Assembly (NCBI RefSeq): GCF_964340395.1
Contig: NW_027554288.1
Span: 330,911 to 394,910, forward strand
Length of the DNA stretch: 64,000 nt
Direction of reading: 5' to 3'
Source of the DNA: Glandiceps talaboti
Lineage: Eukaryota > Hemichordata > Enteropneusta > Spengelidae
A program made the position numbers and the translations under genes. Numbering within the stretch: position 1 is the stretch's first letter; every line of letters starts with the position of its first letter. The notes under the pieces are model-generated. The model saw only the letters and a list, made by a program, of their open reading frames with translations, was not told the origin of the DNA and made no database searches. Positions 44,868-57,399 of this stretch are shown here, piece by piece.

Positions 44868-47800
44868 GTTCAGAGGTCAGAGGTAAACTATAGATGGCAA
44901 ATACCTTTGCATAGGTATATGTCATGGAAACAATGCAAATGTCAAAGGTCAAATCAAGGTCATGACCCTATAGGGCACTTATGGTAGTGTATTATGACAT
45001 CACTTGAGGTCAGGTCAGGTATGTCAAAGTTCACATTGGTGAAGTATATATGTCTAAGATTTGACCCAAAATTTTAATCTAATATGGCCATTTTGAGTCA
45101 TGTAGGGGTCATGAGGTCAAAGGTATCTAACACTATTTTTTTAGAATTTTATGGAATATTTTGTGCTAGATTACTCATTTGACATATATATAAAGATATG
45201 AGAAGATTGAATAGTGGAGGATTACTAGAAATATGATTTTAGAATTTTAATGTATTTGTAGTGAGAAAACTATTATTAATTTTTAAAAGGAGGAAAATCA
45301 TGAAATATCATCCATCTTTTTTTATTAAATTATTTATATTGGGTGACATGACTCACTCTAAAAGTTTAATGTTCAAGTGTTTTTAAGAAATATGATTTCT
45401 GGGGTTAAAATTGGAAAAAATAGTGTTTGCATGCATTCCTATGGGGATGTCAAAGGTCAACATTTATGTACCTTCATAATTAACTATAGTTGTCAGAATC
45501 TTATCCAATTTTTTGTGTTTGGTTACTCATATAACATATATCTAAAGGTATGAGAAGTTGCAAGAATGTAGGACTACCAGAATTATGATTTTAGAATTTA
45601 GCTGCAAAATTTAAATGTTTAACATGTATTTTTACATAGGAAACTATGAATAATTTTTAAAATGAGGAAAATCATAAAATATCATGCACTTTTTTATATT
45701 TTATTACTTATATGGGGTGACATGACTCACTCTAAATGTTTAATGTTCAAATGTTTTTAGGAAATATGTTTTCTGGGGATTAAAATTGGAAAAATTACAT
45801 AAACATTGCTGTCGATGGGAACCTATTAATGCTCACCTATACAATGTATTTACTTTTTAATTAGATGGATATAATTCAAGTGAAGGTGATATTCCAATAG
45901 AGCACATAATGTTGTACTTAGATATCTTTTATGTTCAAGTACTCTACAGGTTTTTTTTAGGAATTTATTTCATTATTTGTATTTGACGCATTTACCCCTA
46001 TGTTTAACACATGATTATGGGGGTAGGGGTAACACATCACACAGTATTAAGCTTCCCAATTGAGAACCCCTGGGACTAGAGTAAAACTTTGACCTGTTTC
46101 AGATACCTCTAATCATCCTCTATCCCACAATGAACTGCATTTGGTGATTGGATCAAATAAGACGATACAGGAAGCAAAAAGCAAATGTATACCAGTGAAA
46201 AAACCCAAATCATGAATTTCACGGTGACTATCACAACCATTCCCTTTTTCACTACCAATTTTGAATACTTAGGACTACAACCAAAGTAACTATCGCTTGT
46301 ACTGATAGCTTGACATGTCTACAAATTAAAATGGACGACCAGGGGTCAAAGGTCTTACAGTTCCAGTACGAACTACAAAATTATTATCTGAAGTCATGAG
46401 TATGTACCACCAGACGTAATGGTGGTACAACCAAGTTACAACTAATTTTAAATACCTTGACCTGTCCACTATCTACAACTAAAGTTGTAGGGTCATAGGT
46501 CAAATATTAACAAAATGGCGACTGTCCAAAGAAAGCATACATTCACTCATATAGGTGGTTTTTAGTGAACAATTCCCTTATTTTGGGCGGATCCCATCTC
46601 ACAACCCCTGAAGCTAGGACCAAAGTGAAATTTTTTTGGAAACCTTGACATGTCTACTATTACCAATGAACGCCATTTAGTGAAATTCCAATTCTTATAG
46701 AAATGGGATTTTTTTAAAATAAGCATGTTTTTACCCTATGGCAATATTCGTACTTGTAGAATTTTGGGTTTGCAAAATATACCCTAACTTTAGCAGGGCA
46801 CTCATGGTAGTGTATCATGACATAATTTGAGATCAGGTCAGGTATTTCAAAGTTCACGACCACATATTTCCTATCACACTACACGTATAGTAGGTGACAG
46901 TATAGGCCAAAGATTTGACCCCAAAATGTTAACTAATATTGCCATGTTGGGTCATGTGAGGGTCATGAAGTCAAAGTTCATTAAGTGATAGGCCAAAGGT
47001 ACCAATTTGGTTTCAAAGGTCAGAGGTCAAAATTGGATGGCACATATCTTTGCATAGGTATATGCCATTGACACAACGCAAAGGTCAAAGGTCACATCAA
47101 GGTCATGAACCTGTAACCTGAAACTCATAGTAGTGTATTTTAACATCACTCGCGGTCAGGTCAGGTATGTCAAAGTTCATGGCCACATTGGTGAATTATA
47201 TATGCCTAAAATTTGACCCCAAAATGTTAACTATATGGCCATGTTGGGTCATGTAAGAGTCTTGAGGTCAAAGTTCATTAAGTGCTGGGTCACAGGTACC
47301 AATTTGGGTTCAGAGGTCATAGTTAGATGGTACATACATATGCATAGGTATATGCCATTGACACAACACAAAGGTCAAATCAAGGTCATGACCCTATAGG
47401 GCACTCATGGTAGTGTATCAAGACATCATTTGAGGTCAGGTCAGGTATGTCAAAGTTCATGACCACATATGTCCTATCACACTACACATATTGTAGATGA
47501 CAGTACAGGCCAAAGATCTGACCTCAAAATGTTAATTAATGTGGCCATGTTGGGTCATGTAGGGGTCATGAGGTCAAAGGTCATTAAGTGCTGGGTCAAA
47601 TGTATCTAACCCTAACCCTAACCCTAACATAAGTTCAATTGAGTGATGCCAATTTGCTATGTAAAGTTGTAAAATTGACTATTACATGGTTTTCTATGGG
47701 GGTCAAAGGTCATCCATGTATGCATTTTTTTGGAATTTTATGTAATTTTTTGTATTGGGTTACTCATATAATATATATCTAAATGTAAGAGAAGTTGCAA

Positions 47801-50800
47801 GAATGTAGGACTACCAGAATTATGATTTTAGAATTTAGCTGCAAAATTTCAATGTTTAACATGTATTTTTACATAGGAAACTATGAATAATTTTTAAAAT
47901 GAGGAAAATCATAAAATATCATGCACTTTCTTATATTTTATTACTTATATGGGGTGACATGACTCACTCTAAAAGTTTAATGTTCAAATGTTTTTAGGAA
48001 ATATGTTTTCTGGGGATTAAAATTGGAAAAATTACATATACATTGCTGTCTATGGGAACCTATTAATGCTCACCTATACAATGTATTTATTTTTTAATTA
48101 GATGGATATAATTCAAGTGAAGGTGATATTCTAATAGAGCACATAATGTTGTACTTAGATATCTTGTTCTTTTATTTTCAAGTACTCTACAGTTTTTTTA
48201 GGAATTTATTTAATTATTTGTATTTAACGCATTTACCCCTATGCTTAACACATGATTATGGGGGTAGGGGTAAAACATCACACAGTATTAAGCTTCCCAA
48301 TTGAGAACCCCTGAGACTAGAGTAAAACTTTGACCTGTTTCAGATACCTCTAATCCTCCTCTATCCCACAATGCATTTGGTGATTGGATCAAAGAAGACG
48401 ATACAGGAAGCAAAAAGCAAATGTATACCAGTGAAAAAAACCCAAATCATGAATTTCACAGTGACTATCACAACCATTCCCTTTTTCACTACCAATTTTG
48501 AATACTTGGGACTACAACCAAAGTAACTATCGCTTGTACTGATAGCTTGACATGTCTACAAATTAAAATGGACGACCAGAGGTAAAAGGTCATATGCTTC
48601 CAGTACGAACTACATAATTATTATCTGAAGTCATGAGTATGTACCACCAGACGTAATGGTGGTACAACCAAGTTACAACTAATTTTAGATATCTTGACCT
48701 GTCCACTATCTACAACTAAAGTTGTAGGGTTATAGGTCAAATATTAACAAAATGGCGACTGTCCAAAGAAAGCATACATTCACTCATATAGGTGGTTTTT
48801 AGTGAACAATTCCCTTATTTTGGGCGGATCCCATCTCACAACCCCTGAAGCTAGTACCAAAGTGAAATTGTTTTTGCAAACCTTGACGTGTCTACTATTA
48901 CCAATAAACGCCATTTAGTGAAATTCCAATTCTTAAAGAAATGGGATTTTTTAAAAATAAGCATGTTTTTACCCTATGGCAATATTCGTACTTGTAGAAT
49001 TTTGGGTTTGCAAAATATACCCTAACTTTAGCAGGGCACTCATGGTAGTGTATCATGACATAATTTGAGATCAGGTCAGGTATGTCAAAGTTCATGACCA
49101 CATATGTCCTATCACACTACATGTATAGTAGATGACAGTATAGGCCAAAGATTTGACCCCAAAATGTTAACTAATATTGCCATGTTGGGTCATGTGAGGG
49201 TCATGAAGTCAAAGTTCATTAAGTGATAGGCCAAAGGTACCAATTTGGTTTCAAGGTCAAAGGTCAAAATTGGATGGCACATATCTTTGCATAGGTATAT
49301 GCCATTGACACAACACAAAGGTCAAAGGTCACATCAAGGTCATGAACCTGCAACCTGAAACTCATGGTAGTGTATTTTAACATCACTCGCGGTCTGGTCA
49401 GGTATGTCAAAGTTGATGGCCACATTGGTGAATTATATATGCCTAAGATTTGACCCCAAAATGTTAACTATATGGCCATGTTGGGTCATGTAGGGATCTT
49501 GAGGTCAAAGTTCATTAAATGCTGGGTCACAGGTACCAATTTGGGTTCAGAGGTCATAGTTAGATGGTACATACATATGCTTAGGTATATGCCATTGACA
49601 CAACACAAAGGTCAAATCAAGGTCATGACCCTATAGGGCACTCATGGTAGAGTATCAAGACATCATTTGAGGTCAGGTCAGGTATGTCAAAGTTCATGAC
49701 CACATATGTCCTATCACACTACACATATTGTAGATGACAGTACAGGCCAAAGATCTGACCTCAAAATGTTAATTAATGTGGCCATGTTGGGTCATGTAGG
49801 GGTCATGAGGTCAAAGGTCATTAAGTGCTGGGTCAAATGTATCTAACCATAACCCTAACATAAATTCAACTGAGTGATGGCAAATTTGCTATGTAAAGTT
49901 GTCAAATTGACTATTACATGGTTTTCTATGGGGTCAAAGGTCATCCATGTATGCATTTTTTTGGAATTTTATGTAATTTTTTGTGTTTGGTTACTCATAT
50001 AACATCTATCTAAATGTAAGAGAAGTTGCAAGAATGTAGGTCTACCAGAATTATGATTTTAGAATTTAGCTGCAAAATTTAAATGTTTAACATGTATTTT
50101 TACATAGGAAACTATGAATAATTTTTAAAATGAGGAAAATCATAAAATATCATGCACTTTTTTATATTTTATTACTTATATGGGGTGACATGACTCACTC
50201 TAAAAGTTTAATGTTCAAATGTTTTTAGGAAATATGTTTTCTGGGGTTTAAAATTGGAAAAATTACAAATACATTGCTGGTGATGGGAACCTATTAATGC
50301 TTACCTATACAATGTATTTATTTTTTAATTAGATGGATATAATTCAATTGAAGGTGATATTCCAATAGAGCACATAATGTTGTACTTCGATATCTTGTTC
50401 TTTTATGTTCAAGTAGTCTACAGTTTTTTTTAGGAATTTATTTAATTATTTGTATTGGACGCATTTACCCCTATGCTTAACATATGATTATGGGGGTAGG
50501 AGTAACACATCACACAGTATTAAGCTTCCTAATTGAGAACCTCTGGGACTAGAGTAAAACTTTGACCTGTTTCAGATACCTCTAATCCTCCTCTATCCCA
50601 CAATGAACTGCATTTGGTGATTGGATCAAATGAAATGATACAGGAAGCAAAAAGCAAATGTATACCTGTGAAAAAACCCCAAATCTTGAATTTCACAGTG
50701 ACTATCACAACCATTCCCTTTTTCACTACCAATCTTGAATACTTAGGACTACAACCAAACTAACAATCGCTTGTGATAGCTTGACATGTCTTCAAATTAA

Positions 50801-53460
50801 AATGTACGACCAGAGGTCAAAGGTCATACGCTTCCAGTACGAACTACAAAATTATTATCTGAAGTCATGAGTATGTACCACAAGAAGTACCGGTGGTACA
50901 ACCAAATTACAAGTAATTTTAGATACCTTCACGTGTCCACTATCTTCAACTAAAGTTGTAGGGTCATACGTCAAATATTAACAAAATGGCGACTGTCCAA
51001 AGAAAGCATACATTCACTCATATAGGTGGTTTTTAGTGAACAATTCCCTTATTTTGGGCGGATCCCATCTCACAACCCCTGAAGCTGGGACCAAAGTGAA
51101 ATTGTTTTTGGAAACCTTGACGTGTCTACTATTACCAATAAACGCCATTTAGTGAAATTCCAATTCTTAAAGAAATGGGATTTTTTTAAATAAGCATGTT
51201 TTTACCCTATGGCAATATTCGTACTTGTAGAATTTTGGGTTTGCAAAATATACCCTAACTTTAGCAAGGCACTCATGGTAGTGTATCATGACATAATTTG
51301 AGATCAGGTCAGGTATTTCAAAGTTCACGACCACATATTTCCTATCACACTACACATATAGTAGGTGACAGTATAGGCCAAAGATTTGACCCCAAAATGT
51401 TAACTAATATTGCCATGTTGGGTCATGTGAGGGTCATGAAGTCAAAGTTCATTAAGTGATAGGCCAAAGGTACCAATTTGGTTTCAAAGGTCAAAGGTCA
51501 AAATGGGATGGCACATATCTTTGCATAGGTATATGCCATTGACACAACGCAAAGGTCAAAGGTCACATCAAGGTCATGAACCTGTAACCTGAAACTCATG
51601 GTAGTGTATTTTAACATCACTCGCGGTCAGGTCAGGTATGTCAAAGTTCATGGCCACATTGGTGAATTATATATGCCTAAGATTTGACCCCAAAATGTTA
51701 ACTATATGGCCATGTTGGGTCATGTAGGGATCTTGAGGTCAAAGTTCATTAAGTACTGGGTCACAGGTACCAATTTGGGTTCAGAGGTCATAGTTAGATG
51801 GTACATACATATGCATAGGTATATGCCATTGACACAACACAAAGGTCAAATCAAGGTCATGACCCTATAGGGCACTCATGGTAGAGTATCAAGACATCAT
51901 TTGAGGTCAGGTCAGGTATGTCAAAGTTCATGACCACATATGTCCTATCACACTACATATATAGTAGATGACAGTATAGGCCAAAGATTTGACCTCAAAA
52001 TGTTAACTAATGTGGCCATGTTGGGTCATGTAGGGGTCATGAGGTCAAAGGTCATAAAGTGCTGGGTCAAATGTATCTAACCCTAACCCTAACATAAGTT
52101 CAACTGCATGATGGCCAATTTGCTATGTAAAGTTGTCAAATTGACTATTACATGGTTTTCTATGGGGGTCAAAGGTCATCCATGTATGCATTTTTTTGGA
52201 ATTTTATGTAATTTTTTGTGTTTTGTTACTCATATAATATATATCTAAATGTAAGAGAAGTTGAAAGAATATAGGTCTACCAGAATTATGAATTTAGAAT
52301 TTAGCTGGAAAATTTAAATGTTTAACATGTATTTTTACATAGGAAACTATGAATAATTTTTAAAATGAGGAAAATCATAAAATATCATGCACTTTTTTAT
52401 ATTTTATTACTTATATGGGGTGACATGACTCACTCTAAAAGTTTAATGTTCAAATGTTTTTAGGAAATATGTTTTCTGGGGATTAAAATTGGAAAAATTA
52501 CATATATATTGCTGTCTTTGGGAACCTATTAATGCTCACCTATACAATGTATTTATTTTTTAATTAGATGGATATAATTCAAGTGAAGGTGATATTCTAA
52601 TAGAGCACATAATGTTGTACCTAGATATCTTGTTCTTTTATGTTCAAGTAGTCTACAGTTTTTTTTAGGAATTTATTTAATTATTTGTATTTAACGCAAT
52701 TATCCCTATGCTTAACACATGATTATGGGGGTAGGGGTAACACATCATACAGTATTAAGCTTCCTAATTGAGAACCTCTGGGACTAGAGTAAAACTTTGA
52801 CCTGTTTCAGATACCTCTAATCCTCCTCTATCGCACATTGAACTGCATTTGGTGATTGGATCAATTAAGACGATACAGGAAGCAAAAAGCAAATGTATAC
52901 CAGTGAAAAAAACCCAAATCATGAATTTCACGGTGACTATCACAACCATTCCCTTTTTCACTACCAATCTTGAATACTTAGGACTACAACCAAACTAACT
53001 ATCGCTTGTACTGATAGCTTGACACATCTACAAATTAAAATGGACGACCAGGGGTCAAAGGTCATACAGTTCCAGTACGAACTACAAAATTATTATCTGA
53101 AGTCATGAGTATGTACCACCAGACGTAATGGTGGTACAACCAAGTTACAACTAATTTTTAGATACCTAGACCTGTCCACTATCTTCAACTAAAGTTGTAG
53201 GGTTATAGGTCAAATATTAACAAAATGGCGACTGTCCAAAGAAAGCATACATTCACTCATATAGGTGGTTTTTAGTGAACAATTCCCTTATTTTGGGCGG
53301 ATCCCATCTCACAACCCCTGAAGCTAGGACCAAAGTAATATTTGTTTTGGATACCTTGACATGTCCACTATTACCAATGAACGCCATTTAGTGAATTTTC
53401 TAATCCTAAAGAAATGGGAATGTTTTAAAAGTAACCAATGTCATGAGCCTATGGCAAGAT
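44868..53460. repeat. ~2.24-kb tandem satellite, about 3.8 copies
   Basis: AAAATGGCGACTGTCCAAAG recurs at about 46513, 48750, 50984 and 53223 (steps 2234-2239). Unit order: AT-rich part, GGGGTAGGGGTAACACATCA, a TACCACCA / TGGTGGTA hairpin, then two or three ~300-bp subrepeats carrying GGTCAGGTCAGGTATGTCAA. Copies are highly similar by eye. The first copy is partial and diverged, and the last fades after about 53460. Each unit contains a short CCCTAACCCTAAC run (47611, 49846, 52077). No convincing ORF. Confidence 0.95.
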
Positions 53461-54697
53461 TCGTACTTGTAGAATTTTTGGGTCATGTAATATACACTAG
53501 TTTTAACAGTTTTAGAGTTTAGTAACTATACCCAGAAAGAGAGCTTAATAATTGATATTTGTGGTGAGTTTTGTTAGATTTGAAGCATTTAATGATCCTA
53601 ACCCTAGCACATATATTAAGTATACAGTGACATGCATATCAAAATGGGTCCAGAAATTTTCTTTTTTATGACATACACTAGCTCTGAAGAGAGAAACCCT
53701 CAGACTACAACAAAAGTGAAACTCATTTTGGATAGATCTTGATGGCGCTATAACATATTACCAACCCATAGGTCATAGGTCAAGTATTATGGATGATGGA
53801 AGGTTCCAAACAAAAGTGCATTTTTGGACCCATTTTTACGCTTTTCGTGTTTTTGACCATCAAACCTAATGTTTGTCAGTTCGTACAAAGAAAAGTAGAG
53901 CGATTTGAAACATTTTACAATTTTTGCTAGAAGGCGTATTTATCCCTTAATACTTGCTGCAAAAATCTGCTCTCTTGAGCTATTTTTTCTTTGTTAACCC
54001 TAGCACCCCTAGCAAGGGTACCCCCAACCATGAAAAACTGTAGAAATACCACCCTAATTTCAAATTGGTGTAAAAAGACTAAATGTATATTTTTTTTCTT
54101 CAAACAACTTTTTGTAGCTTTAGAATGCCCTAATGTGTAACGTCTATGAGTTTGAACACTAAGCCTCTACATCTTCATGTACAACCTTACCCTCTCAAAA
54201 GGGGATCCAGAAATGAATTTTGAATATTTTTTTTTCATGCATAATATATGTTGTTAACCTCCTCAAGACCTTTAAAATGATACCTCATTTGTCAAAATCG
54301 AACCACGGGAAGTATCCCATAACCAACTTTTCAAATTTTGAAAACCGGAAAGAATCCAAGGCATGAGGAGGTCTAGTGTATTATGTACCCTCACTGTATT
54401 TTGGGGGATAAAAGTTTTTTTTTTTTACCTTTTTGGTGGGGGTTGGAGTTCGGACCTAGAGAGTTCAAATCCTCTTGGGTATTGTGTTCTAATGCAATGA
54501 GGGTTTCTGGGAAATGACCTTAAGAAAGGTCACTTTTTGTAATTGGTTAATGTTGTACGCCAAACAGTATTCATGGGTTAGGGCTAAAACGGTTATCCAT
54601 ACCTGAAAGAGCATTAATAGTTATGTATTCTTGCATAAAAAAGGACAAAAAACCAATCATCATAAATACGAGGTCATGACCATATGTCCATAGTTAG
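53461..54697. other. No gene; diverged flank of the satellite
   Basis: Shares occasional words with the satellite (CCTAACCCTAGCAC, GTCATAGGTCAAGTATT) but no alignable unit. ATTGGTTAATGTTGTACG at 54541 resembles the repeat at 44.65-44.86 kb on the other side of the array. Confidence 0.35.
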
Positions 54698-54845
54698 GGG
54701 CAGGGTTAGGGTTAGGGTTAGGGTTGGGGGTAGGGTTGGGGTTAGGGTTAGGGTTTGGTTTACGGTTGGGGTTGGAGTTAGGATTAGCATTGGGGTTAGG
54801 GTTGGAGGTTAGGTTTAGGGTTAGGGTTAAGGTTAGGGTTAGGGT
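54698..54845. repeat. Telomere-like GGGTTA tract
   Basis: Degenerate TTAGGG repeats, G-rich on the plus strand, abutting the LTR element. Confidence 0.9.
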
Positions 54846-54848
54846 ATG

Positions 54849-55443
54849 TGTAACGAAGTTTGGCAAAAGGCCGTGTATAGTTGCCTTCAACTTCACTTGT
54901 TAACTCTTAGATCGAATTACCAAATTCTCAGCACAACACACTCACTAGATATACAGGCAAGCACGCAGAACTTCTTGAGAAGGAGTTGTGAACTTTATTT
55001 AGAGCCAAGACAGCTCTCACCTCAAACCAGTCACAAAACTGAAGTCACAAACTAAAAAAACCATTCTTATAGCATTCCCCATCCCATAATAACACTACTT
55101 CCATCCCATTGGCTACAAAGGATCACATGCTCTAAAATTGAATTATGATTGGTCATTATTTTTGGAAGAGTTACTAAACATAAGAAAGCTACCCTGGATA
55201 CAAGGATTGTTTATCCAGGTGTAAAGGATTATCTCTTGTTGAATAGGTGTGAAAATTAATATCAAGACTTTCTTTTGATCTCAGAGTTACTTTGTTTTCA
55301 CAAGTTCAATGTTCCAGGTGAAAGGATTATACTGAATTCCTTCATTAAAGGTCAAAATGATAGTCACTGAAAACGGTCATCGCCCTTTTACTAGAGGTCA
55401 AACTGATATCTCAACAATCGTCATTTCTTTTAACTCTATGACA
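54849..55443 (-). repeat. 3' LTR (595 bp)
   Basis: Same ends as the 5' LTR. Preceded in element sense by the polypurine tract. Confidence 0.9.
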
Positions 55444-55459
55444 CCTCCCTATTTTCCCT
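55444..55459 (-). promoter_or_regulatory. Polypurine tract
   Basis: Minus strand AGGGAAAATAGGGAGG immediately before the 3' LTR: the plus-strand DNA primer. Confidence 0.8.
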
Positions 55460-55858
55460 AGAAAAGCTGTGCTTTTCAAAGAAAAAATGCTCACAAGCAA
55501 TTCCAGTCGTAGTATGTAAAATAACATGTAGTGCTCTAGGGTAAATAACCCAAATTCTTTTGAAAGTGTTCTGAAATATCAGTCAGTGCATGTCCGTAGC
55601 AAGTACATCCTGAAACCAGAATTGTAGCTCGTTGTTTAAACATGTTGTTCAACTGAAGGTGATGATCAAGTGTCCATTTCATCAACAATTGTAAGGTCAT
55701 AGTCTTTAACTCTGAAACAACAAGAGCTTGATGTCCGAGGCATTAGTCTGATGAACATATAATTAGTGGAATAGCAGGTGAATCACAATGAAGTATGACA
55801 ACAAATTTGACGTGTGTGTACAATATTAAGCAACTACAATATATGCACTCTAAACAAA

Positions 55859-55916
<58 letters not shown>

Positions 55917-56026
55917 CTAATGCCTATGTGCAATGTTATCTACTTTCTTAAAAATTGTGGTCTCAACTAAATACTCTTATTACATAAGTATATCATGTCG
56001 AATTTAGAACTGAAGTAGTTCAGAAT
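55460..56026 (-). other. 3' untranslated region of the LTR element
   Basis: Noncoding, with a (CA)n microsatellite at 55859-55914. No env-like ORF. Confidence 0.7.
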
Positions 56027-56592
56027 TTACAATCTTGACAAAGCGTCAGCATTCTGATTATTGGCTCCAGGTCTATGTTTAATTTGAAACGTATATAGTT
56101 GTAACTCTAATGACCACCTAAGCAGGCGATTATTGGTAGATTTGACTCTCTCCAACCATTGTAATGGCTGATGGTCAGTCAGGATGATGAACTGTGTACC
56201 ATAGAGGTACACATGTAGCTTCTTAAGTGCCCATACTATGGCAAGACATTCTTTTTCTACAATTGGATAAACTTCTTCTCTGGGTAGAAGTTTTCTACTT
56301 AAATACATGACTGGGTGCTCTTCCCCTGATTCACCAATTTGGCTCAGGACTGCACCAATGCCCCTATTGAACGCATCTGTTTGAAGAATAAATTCCCTGT
56401 TGAAATCAGGGCTTGTCAGAACATGTTCAGTCATCAACAACTCTTTCAAGATGTTGAATGCACTTTCGCATTTCTCATTCCAAACTACACATTTTGGATT
56501 TACTTTCTTTGTCAAGCCTGTCAAAGGACTTGCTACACTAGAAAAGTTAGGAATGAATTTTCTGTAATATCCAGCCAAACCAAGGAAGCAAA
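56027..56592 (-). pseudogene. pol: RNase H and RT connection
   Basis: Continues RT after a one-base frameshift: FLGLAGYYRKFIPNFSSVA, then RNase H residues in order: TDAFNRGIGAV (Asp), EKECLAIVWAL (Glu), ILTDHQPLQWL (Asp) and NADALSRL (Asp). The catalytic set is intact. Stop at 56027-56029. RNase H removes the RNA strand during reverse transcription. Nothing resembling integrase follows, confirming the unusual order. Confidence 0.9.
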
Positions 56593-57399
56593 TCAACGTA
56601 CTTCTTTCTTTGTGATAGGTATTGGAAAGTTGTTGATAGCCGCGACCTTTTCTGGGTCTGCTTCTACTTTCCCATTACCAACAATGTGACAAAAAAGTTT
56701 GGCCTTTGACATCCCAATAAAACACTTATCAGGCCTTAATGTTAGATAAGCATCTCGAACTTTGTCTAAAACAGCCCTAAGTTCTACAAGATGATCATCC
56801 CATGGTTTGCTGTGTATACTCATGTCATCAAAGTAAGCTTTTGCAAATGATTCATACCCTGTCAACAGTTTGTCCATAAGACGCATAAATGTTGCAGGTG
56901 CATTCTGCATTCCAAACGGCATTACTGTGTATTCAAAGATCCCCCATGGTGTACTAAAGGCTGACTTTGCCCTAGCATCCTTATCTAAGGGTATTTGCCA
57001 ATATCCCTTTGTTAAGTCTAGAGTACTTATATATTTTGCTTGCCCAACCTGATCTAAGATCTCATCAATTCGAGGCATTGGGTATGGATCAAACTGTGTT
57101 ATCCCATTTAACTTTCGGTAATCTGTGCAAAAACGCATAGAGCCATCTTTCTTTGGAACTAACACTATAGGTGATGCCCAAGGACTTTGTGAAGGTTGAA
57201 CGATACCAGCTTCTATCATCTTATCTAGTTCCTGTTTAACAATGTCCTTAGTTGCAAGTGGTAGCCGATAGGGTTTCTGATAAATTGGAATCTCACTATT
57301 GATTATTACTCTATGCTCAATCAAATCCGTTTTGCCAGGAACGTCTGAAAAGATATCCTGATACTCGACTAACAAATCCACTGCTCCCTGCCTTTGCTG
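56593..57399 (-). pseudogene. pol: Reverse transcriptase
   Basis: In the same frame as integrase, resuming directly after its TAA with QQRQGAVDLLVEYQDIFSD. RT motifs: PYRLPLATKDIVKQEL, SPWASPIVLVPKKDGSMR, DYRKLN, STLDLTKGYWQ (Asp), FSTPWGIFEYTVMPFGM and YFDD with flanking AKA/MSIHS, the YxDD box. The normally LGH-type stretch after the YxDD region reads FCH. The frame breaks after ITKKEVR near 56594. Confidence 0.9.

Noticed and set aside
54660-54896. Minus ORF of LTLTLNPNPNPN type
   Set aside because: Translation of degenerate telomere-like repeats.
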